Positions 19,209 to 28,692 of a DNA stretch of 64,000 nt are shown in pieces. Origin of the DNA: Lactiplantibacillus pentosus (lineage in GTDB: Bacteria > Bacillota > Bacilli > Lactobacillales > Lactobacillaceae); NCBI RefSeq assembly GCF_003641185.1, contig NZ_CP032757.1:1674001-1738000 (forward strand). Direction: 5' to 3'. Within the stretch, counting starts at the first letter, position 1. Each line of letters opens with the position of its first letter. The translations under genes and the position numbers were made by a program. The notes beneath the pieces are model-generated. The model did not search any database. It saw only the letters and a program-made list of their open reading frames with translations, and was not told where the DNA came from.

Positions 19209-20548
19209 GCACAGTTGACAACACCCCCCGCTGGTTAGCGGTGGCAGCATTAGCAAAAATCAAAAATGGGGCTTATTCAAATTTACAATTGAATCAATTG
19301 ATCAATGAACACCGCATGGATCGGCGTGATATCAATTTATTGACCAACATGGTTTACGGCGTCATTCAACATCGGTTGACCTTAGAATTTTGGCTAAAAC
19401 CCTTTGTTCGCCATCCGCATCAACTCGATCCGTGGGTACGCGAATTGTTATTGAGCGCCTTGTACCAATGGCAATACTTGGACAAGATTCCACAACGGGC
19501 CGTTTTCAATGAAACGATTGAAATTGCCAAAGTGAAGGGCCATCCTGGGATTCGGCGTTTTGTGACCGGTGTTTTGCATCAAATGGATCGGAGTGGCCTG
19601 CCTGCATTCGACACGATTGAAGACCCCGATGAGCGGTTGAGTGTCACTTATAGTATGCCAGTTTGGCTGATTCAAGAATTGCGGCAGCAGTTGGGCGCGA
19701 CTAAGATGGAAGCGATTATTGCTTCGTTGAACCAACCGGCCAAGCAGTCGTTGCGGGTCAATACGGCCTTATCAACGGTTTCAGACGTGACGACCGCTTT
19801 AACCAACGATGGGTTAACAGTGGAACCAAGCAAGATTTCACCACTCGGGTTAGTGGTCACGGATGGACAGGCCATCAATACCGAAGCAATGCGTTACGGC
19901 ATGTTCACGGTTCAAGATGAAAGTGCCCAACTGGTGGTACCAGCCTTGAATGTGCAGCCGGGTGACCAAGTTTTAGATGCCTGTGCCGCGCCTGGTGGGA
20001 AAACGACGCAGATTGCGGCTGAATTGGATGCGGATGCTGGTGGCGAAGTGGTCGCACTGGATATTCACGCCAATAAAGTGCGCCTGATTGGCCAAAATGC
20101 GGCACGGATGCACGTTGCTGACCGTGTGGCCGCAACTGAACTGGACGCTCGTAAGGTTCAAACCCAATTCGATGACGAAAGCTTTGACCGCATTTTAGTT
20201 GATGCACCATGTTCAGGGTTAGGATTAATGCGGCGTAAACCAGAAATTCGCTACAAAAAACAGTTACAAGACAGTCTGAACTTGCAAAAGATTCAGCTTG
20301 CGATTTTGGCGGCGGTCGCCCCAACCTTGAAAAAAGGTGGTATCATGACGTATAGTACGTGCACGATTTTGCAACAGGAAAATCAGGATGTGATTGCGAA
20401 ATTCTTAGCTGACCATCCCGAATTTGAGTTGCAAACAACGCCAACTGAGCAAGATTTAAAAGCTGACCGGACGGATAAAACGTTATCGATTTATCCAGAC
20501 GACTATTTATCTGACGGCTTTTTCATTGCTTGTTTACGAAAAAAATAA
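19205..20548 (+). CDS. rsmB: 16S rRNA m5C967 methyltransferase
   Basis: 447 residues. N-terminal NusB-like RNA-binding domain (about 1-140), then a SAM-dependent methyltransferase: DACAAPGGKTTQIA, catalytic cysteine in VDAPCSGLGLMRRKPE (about 334) and the second cysteine in YSTCTI (about 385). Also called Sun. Coupled to fmt. Confidence 0.95.
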   Translation: MSTVDNTPRWLAVAALAKIKNGAYSNLQLNQLINEHRMDRRDINLLTNMVYGVIQHRLTLEFWLKPFVRHPHQLDPWVRELLLSALYQWQYLDKIPQRAVFNETIEIAKVKGHPGIRRFVTGVLHQMDRSGLPAFDTIEDPDERLSVTYSMPVWLIQELRQQLGATKMEAIIASLNQPAKQSLRVNTALSTVSDVTTALTNDGLTVEPSKISPLGLVVTDGQAINTEAMRYGMFTVQDESAQLVVPALNVQPGDQVLDACAAPGGKTTQIAAELDADAGGEVVALDIHANKVRLIGQNAARMHVADRVAATELDARKVQTQFDDESFDRILVDAPCSGLGLMRRKPEIRYKKQLQDSLNLQKIQLAILAAVAPTLKKGGIMTYSTCTILQQENQDVIAKFLADHPEFELQTTPTEQDLKADRTDKTLSIYPDDYLSDGFFIACLRKK

Positions 20549-20565
20549 TGGTGGAGTGGTAAACA

Positions 20566-21312
20566 ATGGATTTTGCATACCGGTCGGATATTGGCCAAAA
20601 GCGTGATGAAAACGAGGACTACGTCGGCTTCTTCCAAAATAAAGCAGGGATCAACTTTGCAATCGTAGCGGATGGTATTGGCGGTCATCAAGGGGGCGAC
20701 GTGGCTTCTGAGATGGCCGTGTCGCACATGGGTTTTCGGTTTGAAAATACGACGTTTCAAGAACCCAACGATGCTGTCAAATGGCTCGCCAGCGAGGTTC
20801 AGGACGAAAATCAACACATTATCGAAAAAGCGCGCGAGTTTTCGGACTTAAATGGGATGGGCACGACGATGGTTGCAGCACTCCTGTTTGATCAGAAATT
20901 CTTGATGGCTAATATCGGTGATAGTCGCGGGTACCTCTTTCGTGACGGCAAATTACACCAGCTCACGGAAGACCATTCGTTAGTCAACGAACTTGTCAAA
21001 CGTGGTGAAATTTCCGCCGAACAAGCGCGCGAACATCCACAAAAGAATATTATTACGCGGACACTCGGAATTTCGCCAGACGCGGATATTGATACTAATC
21101 TGTACCAGATGCAGGCCGGCGATCAATTATTGCTATGTTCAGATGGTTTAACTAATATGGTGACTGACGACCAACTCGCCACAGTGTTAGCAACGCAGCA
21201 AACTGCGACGCAGAAGTGTGAGACTTTGATTAAGTTAGCGAACGCAGCTGGCGGTAAGGATAATATTACCGCCCTGATTATGGCACTTGATGGTGAGGTG
21301 GCCAGTAAATGA
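20566..21312 (+). CDS. prpC: PP2C-type Ser/Thr protein phosphatase
   Basis: 248 residues. Family motifs in order: QKRDENEDYVG, IVADGIGGHQGGDVAS, MGTTMVAALL, ANIGDSRGYL, LLCSDGLTNMV, GGKDNITALI, whose Asp residues hold two Mg/Mn ions. It reverses phosphorylation by the kinase encoded next, with which it overlaps by 4 bases. Cytoplasmic. Confidence 0.95.
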   Translation: MDFAYRSDIGQKRDENEDYVGFFQNKAGINFAIVADGIGGHQGGDVASEMAVSHMGFRFENTTFQEPNDAVKWLASEVQDENQHIIEKAREFSDLNGMGTTMVAALLFDQKFLMANIGDSRGYLFRDGKLHQLTEDHSLVNELVKRGEISAEQAREHPQKNIITRTLGISPDADIDTNLYQMQAGDQLLLCSDGLTNMVTDDQLATVLATQQTATQKCETLIKLANAAGGKDNITALIMALDGEVASK

Positions 21313-23342
21313 CACCCAACTATACCCTTAGCGGACGGTATCGTATCGTCCGGTCCTTAGGTGAAGGTGGGATGGCCAATGTTTACTTGGCACATGACTT
21401 AATATTAGATCGTGATGTTGCGGTCAAATTGCTCCGGCTAGACTTACGGGATGATCCGAAAACGATCAAACGATTTCAACGTGAAGCGCTAGCAACGACT
21501 GAATTAGTACATCCCCACATTGTGAGTTTGTACGATGTCGGTGAAGAGAATGGCATGCAGTACCTTGTAATGGAATACGTTAAAGGAATGGATCTCAAGA
21601 ACTATATTAAAGAGAACTTTCCACTGCCATTGCAGCAAGTTATCGACATTATGGAGCAAATATTGAGTGCCGTGGCAACGGCCCACGCGCATAATATTAT
21701 TCATCGGGACTTAAAACCACAAAATATCTTGATTGATGAGCAGGGAAATGCCAAAATTACGGACTTTGGGATTGCCGTCGCTTTGTCTGAACATACGATG
21801 ACCCAAACCAATACGATTCTGGGGTCCGTACATTACTTGTCGCCGGAACAGGCGCGGGGTAGTATGGCAACTAAGCAGTCAGATATTTATTCACTAGGAA
21901 TTATTTTATACGAAATGTTGACTGGTTCGGTACCTTTCAAAGGGGAGACGGCGGTCTCAATCGCGCTCAAGCACTTTCAGAACGCGATGCCATCGGTCCG
22001 AGAATTCGATGCTGATATTCCGCAAGCGTTAGAAAACGTTGTGCTCCAAGCAACGACGAAGGATCCCCGCGAACGGTATGCCACGGTAGAAGATATGGCC
22101 GCCGACTTATTGACGGTTTTGTCGGCAGATCGGGCAGGAGAGAAGCGCTTTGTGCCGCAAGACATTGGCAATGACGAGACAAAAATCATGCCAAGTGCGG
22201 ATATCCAAGCCGCAATTGCCGCCAATCAGGATGGTAAGACACAGGTCGTCGCACATAAAATTGCGCAACAAGCTAAATCAGCACCTCATGATACTGATGC
22301 TCACCAAGCCACTCACGATGACGATGATGATGCACCACTACCAACGCGGTCATGGTCTAAACGTCATCCGTTACGGCGCCGCATCATTTTCTGGGGTACC
22401 GTCGTTCTGCTATTGATTATTGCCGTGATTGTTGGCCTTGAACTGAGCCGACCACAAACGACTAAGGTGCCGAATGTGGCGGGCATGAGTCAAGCTGCTG
22501 CGACCAAGGTATTGAAAAAGCATAACTTGACTGTTGGTAAGGTGCAACATGCCAAGAGTAATCAAGTTCGTAAAAATCAGGTCATTAAGTCGACACCAGC
22601 CAAAGCATCCAAGGTGCAGTCGCATTCGCGCATCAACCTGGTGGTCAGTAACGGCGCAAAGCCGATGAGTTTTGGTAATTATGTCAATGATAATTATCAT
22701 GATGTCCGCCAAACGTTGACTTCGGCCGGTTTTAAGGTCAAGGAAACCTACAGTACGTCATCAGTCTCAGCTGGCCAAATCATCAGTCAAGATGTCGTTG
22801 CGGGTAGTCGGGTAATGCCGACAGATACGACCGTGACGTTTACGGTCAGCGCTGGTAGCCGGTATGTCGAATTGAAAGATTTAACGGGCGAGAGCCGCAG
22901 TGACATTTTGGACTATGCGCGGTCGAATGACTTGAATATCAATTTCAAACAAGGTTATTCGAGTGAGCAGAAATCAGGCTATTCATTTGATCAGGACCCG
23001 GATGGCGGCGGTAACGTCCGTACTGGGTCGACAGTGACGGTGACCATGTCACGCGGATCTGATGATCATACAACGCCACCGAAGAATTTTTATGTCAAAG
23101 TGACGATTCCGTACAAGGCGTTGTCCACGAGTAGTTCTGCGGCAAATGATGTGAAAATTTATCTTTATGATGACACTCACATGATTGAGACGGTCTATCG
23201 CGATATTGCCATCATGCGGTCGACTAAAATCAGTTTACCGTTTCAGCTGACCGGTGACACGAAGGGGCGTTACCGGATTGTTCGCAACGGGGTCACCATT
23301 ATGGAAAAGAACAATATTACCAGTGAAAATGCAACAAAATAA
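21309..23342 (+). CDS. prkC: Transmembrane Ser/Thr kinase with PASTA domains
   Basis: 677 residues. The N-terminal Hanks kinase domain has GEGGMANVY, VAVK, HRDLKPQN (about 132) and DFG (about 152). A basic linker is followed by one membrane helix (about 360-379). Three PASTA repeats lie outside (about 387-587; the first begins TTKVPNVAGMSQAAA), and a further C-terminal domain of about 80 residues is not PASTA. PASTA kinases sense peptidoglycan and control division and wall synthesis. A His/Asp-rich linker (THDDDDDA) precedes the membrane helix. Confidence 0.95.
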   Translation: MTPNYTLSGRYRIVRSLGEGGMANVYLAHDLILDRDVAVKLLRLDLRDDPKTIKRFQREALATTELVHPHIVSLYDVGEENGMQYLVMEYVKGMDLKNYIKENFPLPLQQVIDIMEQILSAVATAHAHNIIHRDLKPQNILIDEQGNAKITDFGIAVALSEHTMTQTNTILGSVHYLSPEQARGSMATKQSDIYSLGIILYEMLTGSVPFKGETAVSIALKHFQNAMPSVREFDADIPQALENVVLQATTKDPRERYATVEDMAADLLTVLSADRAGEKRFVPQDIGNDETKIMPSADIQAAIAANQDGKTQVVAHKIAQQAKSAPHDTDAHQATHDDDDDAPLPTRSWSKRHPLRRRIIFWGTVVLLLIIAVIVGLELSRPQTTKVPNVAGMSQAAATKVLKKHNLTVGKVQHAKSNQVRKNQVIKSTPAKASKVQSHSRINLVVSNGAKPMSFGNYVNDNYHDVRQTLTSAGFKVKETYSTSSVSAGQIISQDVVAGSRVMPTDTTVTFTVSAGSRYVELKDLTGESRSDILDYARSNDLNINFKQGYSSEQKSGYSFDQDPDGGGNVRTGSTVTVTMSRGSDDHTTPPKNFYVKVTIPYKALSTSSSAANDVKIYLYDDTHMIETVYRDIAIMRSTKISLPFQLTGDTKGRYRIVRNGVTIMEKNNITSENATK

Positions 23343-23345
23343 GTC

Positions 23346-23373
23346 AAAGTCATGCGCAACGCATGACTTTTTT
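23346..23373 (+). terminator. Terminator after prkC
   Basis: Perfect 11-bp stem AAAGTCATGCG / CGCATGACTTT with a CAA loop and T run. Confidence 0.95.
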
Positions 23374-23381
23374 GGTACAAT
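23373..23381 (+). promoter_or_regulatory. Extended -10 promoter candidate for rsgA-rpe-thiN
   Basis: TGG-TACAAT directly after the terminator T run, 46 bases before rsgA. Confidence 0.5.
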
Positions 23382-23426
23382 ATAGAAAAGTGGACCGTAC
23401 CAAATATAAAATAAGGTGGTGCTAAT

Positions 23427-24323
23427 TTGAAAATTGGACAAATTCGGCAATCGCTAAGCGGGTTTTATGACGTGTATGCGGATGGCCAAATGTATCGGAC
23501 CCGGGCGCGGGGCAATTTCCGGAAACGTAAGATTACACCCCTCGTGGGTGACGTGGTGGAGTTTGATGCCCCAACGCCTCAGGAAGGTTACGTGTTAAAA
23601 ATTCGTGAGCGGCAAACCCAATTGGTGCGGCCGCCGGTAGCGAATGTTGATTTAGGTATCGTGGTGACGGCCACGACGGAACAGGAATTCTCAACCAATT
23701 TACTTGATCGGCAGTTGGTAGCGCTGGCCGTCGCTGGCATTGAACCGTTATTGTATTTCGCAAAAACGGATTTGTTGACGGATACCGTCTATCAAGACCG
23801 ACTAACGTTAGTGGAAGCCTATCGCAAAATTGGCTATCAAGTGATTTGCGAACGCACGGCGTTCTCAGAATCGGCGTTGGCAGCGGTTAAGGCGGCGTTG
23901 ACGGACCATGTCGCGGTCGTGATGGGCCAGACGGGTGCCGGTAAGTCGACCTTACTGAATCACTTACAGCCGGGCTTAGATTTAGCGACCGGTGAAATTT
24001 CTCAGGCACTCAACCGTGGGAAACACACGACGCGTAAAGTTAGTTTGATTCCGATTGCAGGTGGCCTAGTTGCTGATACGCCAGGATTTTCATCGTATGA
24101 AGTCTTTGATATTGCGGCTAATGAGTTGACGCATTACTTCCCAGAGTTTGTCCGTCTGAGTGCGGATTGTAAATATCGGGGCTGTGTGCACATCAACGAG
24201 CCCCAATGTGCCGTCAAACAAGCATTGGATGCCGGTGAGATTTTAGCCAGTCGTTATGAGAATTATTTGCAGTTTTACGAAACTATCAAAAATAAAAAAG
24301 TTGTTTATAACAAGAAAAAATAA
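23427..24323 (+). CDS. rsgA: Small ribosomal subunit biogenesis GTPase
   Basis: 298 residues, TTG start with AAGGTGGTGC. N-terminal OB fold, then a circularly permuted GTPase with [14 protein letters not shown] and [10 protein letters not shown], and a C-terminal zinc finger ([14 protein letters not shown]). Assists late maturation of the 30S subunit. The order prkC-rsgA-rpe-thiN is standard in Firmicutes. Confidence 0.96.
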   Translation: MKIGQIRQSLSGFYDVYADGQMYRTRARGNFRKRKITPLVGDVVEFDAPTPQEGYVLKIRERQTQLVRPPVANVDLGIVVTATTEQEFSTNLLDRQLVALAVAGIEPLLYFAKTDLLTDTVYQDRLTLVEAYRKIGYQVICERTAFSESALAAVKAALTDHVAVVMGQTGAGKSTLLNHLQPGLDLATGEISQALNRGKHTTRKVSLIPIAGGLVADTPGFSSYEVFDIAANELTHYFPEFVRLSADCKYRGCVHINEPQCAVKQALDAGEILASRYENYLQFYETIKNKKVVYNKKK

Positions 24324-24341
24324 AAAAAGTGAGTGAGATTA

Positions 24342-24995
24342 ATGATTAAAGTTGCCCCTTCAATTTTGAGTGCAGATTTTGCAAACCTACAACGTGATGT
24401 TAAGATGGCCGAGAACGCTGGTGCGGATGCCTTGCATATCGACGTTATGGATGGCCAATTCGTGCCGAACTTATCTTTTGGCATGGGGACGGTTGCGGAC
24501 TTACGGCCCGTCACGTCATTGATGTTAGATTGTCATTTGATGATTATGGAACCGGAACGGTTTGTCGGTCAGTTTGCCAAAGCCGGTGCGGACTTGATTG
24601 GCGTGCATGTTGAAAGTACGCGCCACATTTACCATGCCTTACAATTGATCAAGGATGCGGGCGTCAAAGCCGAAGTGGTTGTCAATCCTGGCACACCACT
24701 TAATATGATTACTGACTTACTGCCATTAGTTGACCAAGTTTTGATTATGACCGTCAACCCTGGTTTTGGTGGCCAACATTTTCTGGACCGGATGGTTGCT
24801 AAGATTGCGGCACTTAACGAAATCAAGCAACAACAGGGCTATCAATTCGATATCGAAGTTGATGGTGGCATCAATGATCAGACGGTCAAAGCTTGCTATG
24901 ATGCGGGTGCAACGGTCGCTGTGGCCGGTTCATACGTTTACAATAGCACGGATCCGGCGCAACGGATCCAAGATTTGAAGGTGGCGACCAATTAA
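24342..24995 (+). CDS. rpe: Ribulose-phosphate 3-epimerase
   Basis: 217 residues from ATG 24342 (GTG 24333 is in frame). TIM barrel with SILSADFANL, HIDVMDGQFVPN, MTVNPGFGGQ and VDGGIN, which carry the metal ligands and catalytic Asp residues. Interconverts ribulose-5-P and xylulose-5-P. Its stop shares a base with the thiN start. Confidence 0.96.
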   Translation: MIKVAPSILSADFANLQRDVKMAENAGADALHIDVMDGQFVPNLSFGMGTVADLRPVTSLMLDCHLMIMEPERFVGQFAKAGADLIGVHVESTRHIYHALQLIKDAGVKAEVVVNPGTPLNMITDLLPLVDQVLIMTVNPGFGGQHFLDRMVAKIAALNEIKQQQGYQFDIEVDGGINDQTVKACYDAGATVAVAGSYVYNSTDPAQRIQDLKVATN

Positions 24996-25651
24996 TGGCG
25001 ACCATCATTAATTTATTAGTGGGTGGGCCGACTGCCAATTATCCGGTCGATTTGACGGCGATTCCTGGGGACTGGGTCGGCGCGGACCGGGGCGCACTAC
25101 GACTGGTCAAACGTGGCATTCGGCCAGTGATGGTCGTTGGTGATTTTGATTCGATCGATGAAGCCGAATTACAGACGGTCAAGCAGGCACTGGCAGGGAC
25201 GATTATCGTCAAACCCGACCAGGATCACACCGATACCCAGTTAGCAGTTAAGTCGATCTTTGAACAGTTAAACCCGACCGCCGTGCACATTTATGGGGCT
25301 ACGGGTGGCCGTTTAGACCATCTTTTAGCCAATTTGTGGCTGGTTTTAGACCCCGTCTTTCGGCAGTGGGCACCCCAAATCAAATTGATTGATAAGCAGA
25401 ATAGTGTGCAATTCTTTTTGCCGGGTGAGTATGAGATCCAAAAGGAAGCGGATAAAAAATATCTGGCGTTCGTGCCGATGATGCCGATGCACCTGACGTT
25501 GTCGGATGAAAAATACCAGCTGAAAGCGGCCCATAATGACTACCCAATCTCATGGGCCAGCAACGAGTTTAGTGGTGATACTGGCCATTTCAGCTTTGAT
25601 GCGGGTGTTTTAGCGGTGATTCAAAGTAAAGATGACCAGGTGAGCGATTAG
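24995..25651 (+). CDS. thiN: Thiamine pyrophosphokinase
   Basis: 218 residues. Transfers pyrophosphate from ATP to thiamine. N-terminal catalytic domain contains GDFDSID and DQDHTDTQLA and the GATGGRLDHLLANL motif; the C-terminal beta domain binds thiamine. TAATG overlap with rpe. Confidence 0.93.
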   Translation: MATIINLLVGGPTANYPVDLTAIPGDWVGADRGALRLVKRGIRPVMVVGDFDSIDEAELQTVKQALAGTIIVKPDQDHTDTQLAVKSIFEQLNPTAVHIYGATGGRLDHLLANLWLVLDPVFRQWAPQIKLIDKQNSVQFFLPGEYEIQKEADKKYLAFVPMMPMHLTLSDEKYQLKAAHNDYPISWASNEFSGDTGHFSFDAGVLAVIQSKDDQVSD

Positions 25652-25763
25652 GCACTGCTTGGAAGTCTTGAGCTGGGCTATCCTGACGTTTTCTTAATTG
25701 AATTGATCAAGCCTTTCAGAAAACTTAAGTAGTGTTACTGAAAAAATAATCAAATTAGCATGA

Positions 25764-25814
25764 AAAAAGGACCGAGTTGACCGTTGTACAACAACGACTA
25801 ACCTGGTCCTTTTT
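25764..25814. terminator. Strong bidirectional-type terminator after thiN
   Basis: Perfect 10-bp outer stem AAAAAGGACC / GGTCCTTTTT, with an inner perfect hairpin CGTTGT-ACA-ACAACG (25782-25796). T run on the plus strand and a matching A run on the other side. Confidence 0.9.
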
Positions 25815-25873
25815 GAGAAACTGAAATTATAAACTTTATAAAAAAATGATCGTGAAAACCTGATTTTAGGTAA

Positions 25874-25908
25874 CAAAAAACGCCAGTCACAAAAAAATTG
25901 TGGTGGCG
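25874..25908 (-). terminator. Terminator of rpmB
   Basis: On the minus strand CGCCACCACAA pairs with TTGTGACTGGCG around a T-rich loop and is followed by six T. It lies 11 bases past the rpmB stop. Confidence 0.92.
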
Positions 25909-25918
25909 ATTTGCTGCG

Positions 25919-26104
25919 CTAAACGCGCGTAACTTTACCTGATTTCAAAGTCCGAGCTGAAACCCAAACCTTCTTTGGTTTACCATCAACTAAAATGCGA
26001 ACTTTTTGCAAGTTAGCTTTCCAGCTGCGGCGGCTGTGGTTTAAAGCGTGGGAACGCGTGTTACCAAAGTGCGTCCGCTTGCCTGTAACGTAGTCTTTTG
26101 CCAT
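25919..26104 (-). CDS. rpmB: 50S ribosomal protein L28
   Basis: 61 residues, [20 protein letters not shown] with the basic core typical of L28. It has the full ribosome site AAGGAGG on the minus strand. A single-gene unit transcribed opposite to its neighbours, with its own terminator. Confidence 0.97.
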   Translation of the reverse strand: MAKDYVTGKRTHFGNTRSHALNHSRRSWKANLQKVRILVDGKPKKVWVSARTLKSGKVTRV

Positions 26105-26164
26105 GTTGATCTGCCTCCTTCGGTAATCATTGATAAAAGGTCGTCTTTATCATTCACTAGAATA

Positions 26165-26193
26165 ATTTATCATAGATTAATGAAGGTTGCAAT
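26165..26193 (-). promoter_or_regulatory. Candidate promoter of rpmB
   Basis: On the minus strand TTGCAA, 17-base spacer, TAAATT; about 60 bases before the ATG. Confidence 0.45.
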
Positions 26194-26338
26194 ACATTTC
26201 TATCAAGTAATTTTACTTTACTGCTAAATTCCCAGTTTCCGGGCTTCCGATAAGCAGTCGCTTAATTTTTCTTTCAAGAGTGGTTGTGCTATGATAAACT
26301 ATCGTAAATGAACGCGTTAAAACAAGGAGGCTATTTTC

Positions 26339-26701
26339 ATGGCTGTCAAAATCAAAACCCAATTTGGAACCATTGATATTGATAATGATGTTATCGCGAC
26401 GGTCGTTGGGGGCGCTGCAACGGATAACTACGGTGTTGTCGGTATGGCAAGTCGCAACCAGATCCGTGATAACGTTAATGAAATTTTACGCCGCGAAAAC
26501 TATGCGCGCGGTGTGGTTGTTCGCCAAGAGGATAATGGGGTGGCAATCGATGTCAACATTATCGTCAGTTATGGGACCAAAATTTCAGAAGTCTCACGCA
26601 ATGTCCAAGCCAAGGTCAAATATAACTTACAAAACATGCTTGGCGTTACGGCCAATTCGGTCAACGTCATTGTCCAAGGTGTCCGGGTAATGAACGACTA
26701 A
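26339..26701 (+). CDS. Asp23/Gls24 family protein (YloU-like)
   Basis: 120 residues covering one Asp23 domain (VVGGAATDNYGVVGM, VDVNIIVSYGTKISEVS). Strong AAGGAGG site. It is always found upstream of the fakA-like gene in Firmicutes (yloU-yloV), here 30 bases apart. The molecular role of YloU is not established. Paralogue of 1459-1917, but without the acidic tail. Confidence 0.88.
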   Translation: MAVKIKTQFGTIDIDNDVIATVVGGAATDNYGVVGMASRNQIRDNVNEILRRENYARGVVVRQEDNGVAIDVNIIVSYGTKISEVSRNVQAKVKYNLQNMLGVTANSVNVIVQGVRVMND

Positions 26702-26731
26702 ATTGAAGTTGGTGGAAGCCAAGGAGGAATT

Positions 26732-28444
26732 TTGAAATTGAAAATCACCACGATTACTAATCTTGAATTTGGCAAAATGGTGCAAGCGGCGTCACAAAAG
26801 CTGAGCCAACGTGCTGAATTTATTAATTCTTTGAACGTCTTTCCGGTACCAGATGGTGATACCGGGACTAATATGAGCCTATCGATGGCCAGCGGTGCCA
26901 AGTATGAACGTGAAGAAACTAGCACCAAAGTCGGCGATTTAGCGTCAGCGTTAGCCAAGGGACTCTTGATGGGTGCTCGCGGCAACTCTGGGGTTATTTT
27001 ATCGCAAATTTTTCGCGGTTTTTCAAAGGCGGTTGCTGATAAAGACGTCTTAACGGCGACTGATTTGTCGGATGCACTCGCTGCAGGGGCTCAGACCGCC
27101 TATAAGGCTGTTATGAAGCCCACTGAAGGAACGATCCTAACAGTAATTCGCAAAGCCGCTGGTGCTGGTAAAGAGGCCGTTAAAACGACCGATGATATTT
27201 GTGAAGTGATGGATGCTGTGGTTACTGCTGCTGAGGCGGCATTAAAATCAACGCCAGACCTTTTGCCTGTTTTAAAACAGGTCGGTGTCGTTGATTCTGG
27301 TGGGCAAGGGTTGACCTTTGTCTTAGAAGCCTTCAGTGACTCACTGAGTGGTAAAGTCGATGAATCGCAAGACTACGTACCAGACGATGCTGAAATGGAC
27401 TCGATGATCGATGCTGCTCATCATCAGAGTGTCCAGGGCCAATTAGATCCAAACGATATCAAGTACGGTTACTGTACTGAAATCATGGTTCGAATTGGTG
27501 ATGGTAAGTTAGTTGACCATAAGTTTGACTACGATACCTTTTACAATTACTTAGCCCAACTTGGTGATTCATTGTTAGTCATTAACGACGATGAAATCGT
27601 TAAGGTCCACGTCCACACGGAACATCCTGGTGATGTTATGACTTGGGGCCAACGTTTTGGTGCCCTCATCAAGGTTAAAGTGGACAACATGCGGCTTCAA
27701 CAAGAAACTATCATGGAACATGATAAAGAAAGTGAAGCCCAAGCCACGGCTGAACCAGCCATGCCATCTCAACCACAAGTTGATATGCACGGTTACGCTA
27801 TTATTTCAGTTTCATCCGGTGATGGGATTGGCAAGCTGTTCAAAGGCCTCGGGGTCACTGACATTATCGCTGGTGGTCAGACGATGAACCCAAGTACGGC
27901 GGATATCGTCAAGGCTGTCAACGACAGTGGTGCCAAGCAGGCATTAGTTTTGCCAAACAATAAAAATATTTTCTTAGCTGCTGAACAGGCAGCAGAAGTT
28001 GCTGACGTCCCGGTTAAGATCATTCACAGTCAGACCATTTCACAAGGGATGACCGCGATGTTGGCCTTCAATGCGGAAGCCAGTCTTGATGATAACCAAG
28101 CGGCGATGGAAGAGACTTTGAGCACGGTAGTCAGCGGTCAAGTGACTCATGCGGTGCGTGACACGACCATCGATGGTTTGGCAATCAAGAAAGATGATTA
28201 CATGGGCTTAGTTGATGGCAAAATCGTCATTACGAACCCTGATCGCGATACGGCGGCATTAGACATGGTTAAAGCCATGTTGGATGAGGATAGCGAGCTC
28301 GTCACGATCATTTATGGCCAGGATGCGACTAAGGCGGATGCTGATAAATTGGCGGCCAAAGTCCAAGACTTGGATGATGAATTAGAAATTGAAATTCATG
28401 AGGGTGATCAGCCAGTTTATCCATTCCTCGTATCAGTTGAATAA
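26732..28444 (+). CDS. fakA: FakA-type fatty acid kinase subunit (DAK2 domain, YloV-like)
   Basis: 570 residues from TTG 26732 (TTG 26738 is equally possible; AAGGAGG precedes both). The N-terminal DAK2 kinase domain has the Mg-ATP motif NVFPVPDGDTGTNM (about 37-50) and GARGNSGVILSQIFRGF; a middle domain and a C-terminal DegV-like fold follow. FakA phosphorylates fatty acids bound to FakB (DegV) proteins and feeds PlsX/PlsY; plsX lies 2.3 kb downstream. Function is by family. Confidence 0.85.
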   Translation: MKLKITTITNLEFGKMVQAASQKLSQRAEFINSLNVFPVPDGDTGTNMSLSMASGAKYEREETSTKVGDLASALAKGLLMGARGNSGVILSQIFRGFSKAVADKDVLTATDLSDALAAGAQTAYKAVMKPTEGTILTVIRKAAGAGKEAVKTTDDICEVMDAVVTAAEAALKSTPDLLPVLKQVGVVDSGGQGLTFVLEAFSDSLSGKVDESQDYVPDDAEMDSMIDAAHHQSVQGQLDPNDIKYGYCTEIMVRIGDGKLVDHKFDYDTFYNYLAQLGDSLLVINDDEIVKVHVHTEHPGDVMTWGQRFGALIKVKVDNMRLQQETIMEHDKESEAQATAEPAMPSQPQVDMHGYAIISVSSGDGIGKLFKGLGVTDIIAGGQTMNPSTADIVKAVNDSGAKQALVLPNNKNIFLAAEQAAEVADVPVKIIHSQTISQGMTAMLAFNAEASLDDNQAAMEETLSTVVSGQVTHAVRDTTIDGLAIKKDDYMGLVDGKIVITNPDRDTAALDMVKAMLDEDSELVTIIYGQDATKADADKLAAKVQDLDDELEIEIHEGDQPVYPFLVSVE

Positions 28445-28454
28445 CAAGATTTCG

Positions 28455-28494
28455 CAAAAATAGGGCTTGGCAGCGATGCTGGGGCCTGTTTTTG
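28455..28494 (+). terminator. Terminator after fakA
   Basis: CAAAAATAGGGC...CAGC / GCTG...GGCCTGTTTTTG, a GC-rich stem with some mismatches, then T5. Confidence 0.7.
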
Positions 28495-28532
28495 TTCAGT
28501 CAGCCGTTGCGGTGAGCGTAAAACTGAATTTT

Positions 28533-28541
28533 TGGTATAAT
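28533..28541 (+). promoter_or_regulatory. Extended -10 promoter candidate for recG-plsX-acpP
   Basis: TGG-TATAAT, followed by a 150-base leader that includes the small hairpin GCCGC-AGTTC-GCGGC. Confidence 0.5.
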
Positions 28542-28692
28542 AATGATGATTGACTGTTATTCGAGATACGCGCTTGGTCGTGTCTATGTGTAAGCCGCAG
28601 TTCGCGGCAGTCACGTAAATATGACTAATGTATGTAGCGGTCTCTGCAATGACAGTAGATTTTGAGTTTGATAGAAAGGCAGGTGGTCAAGC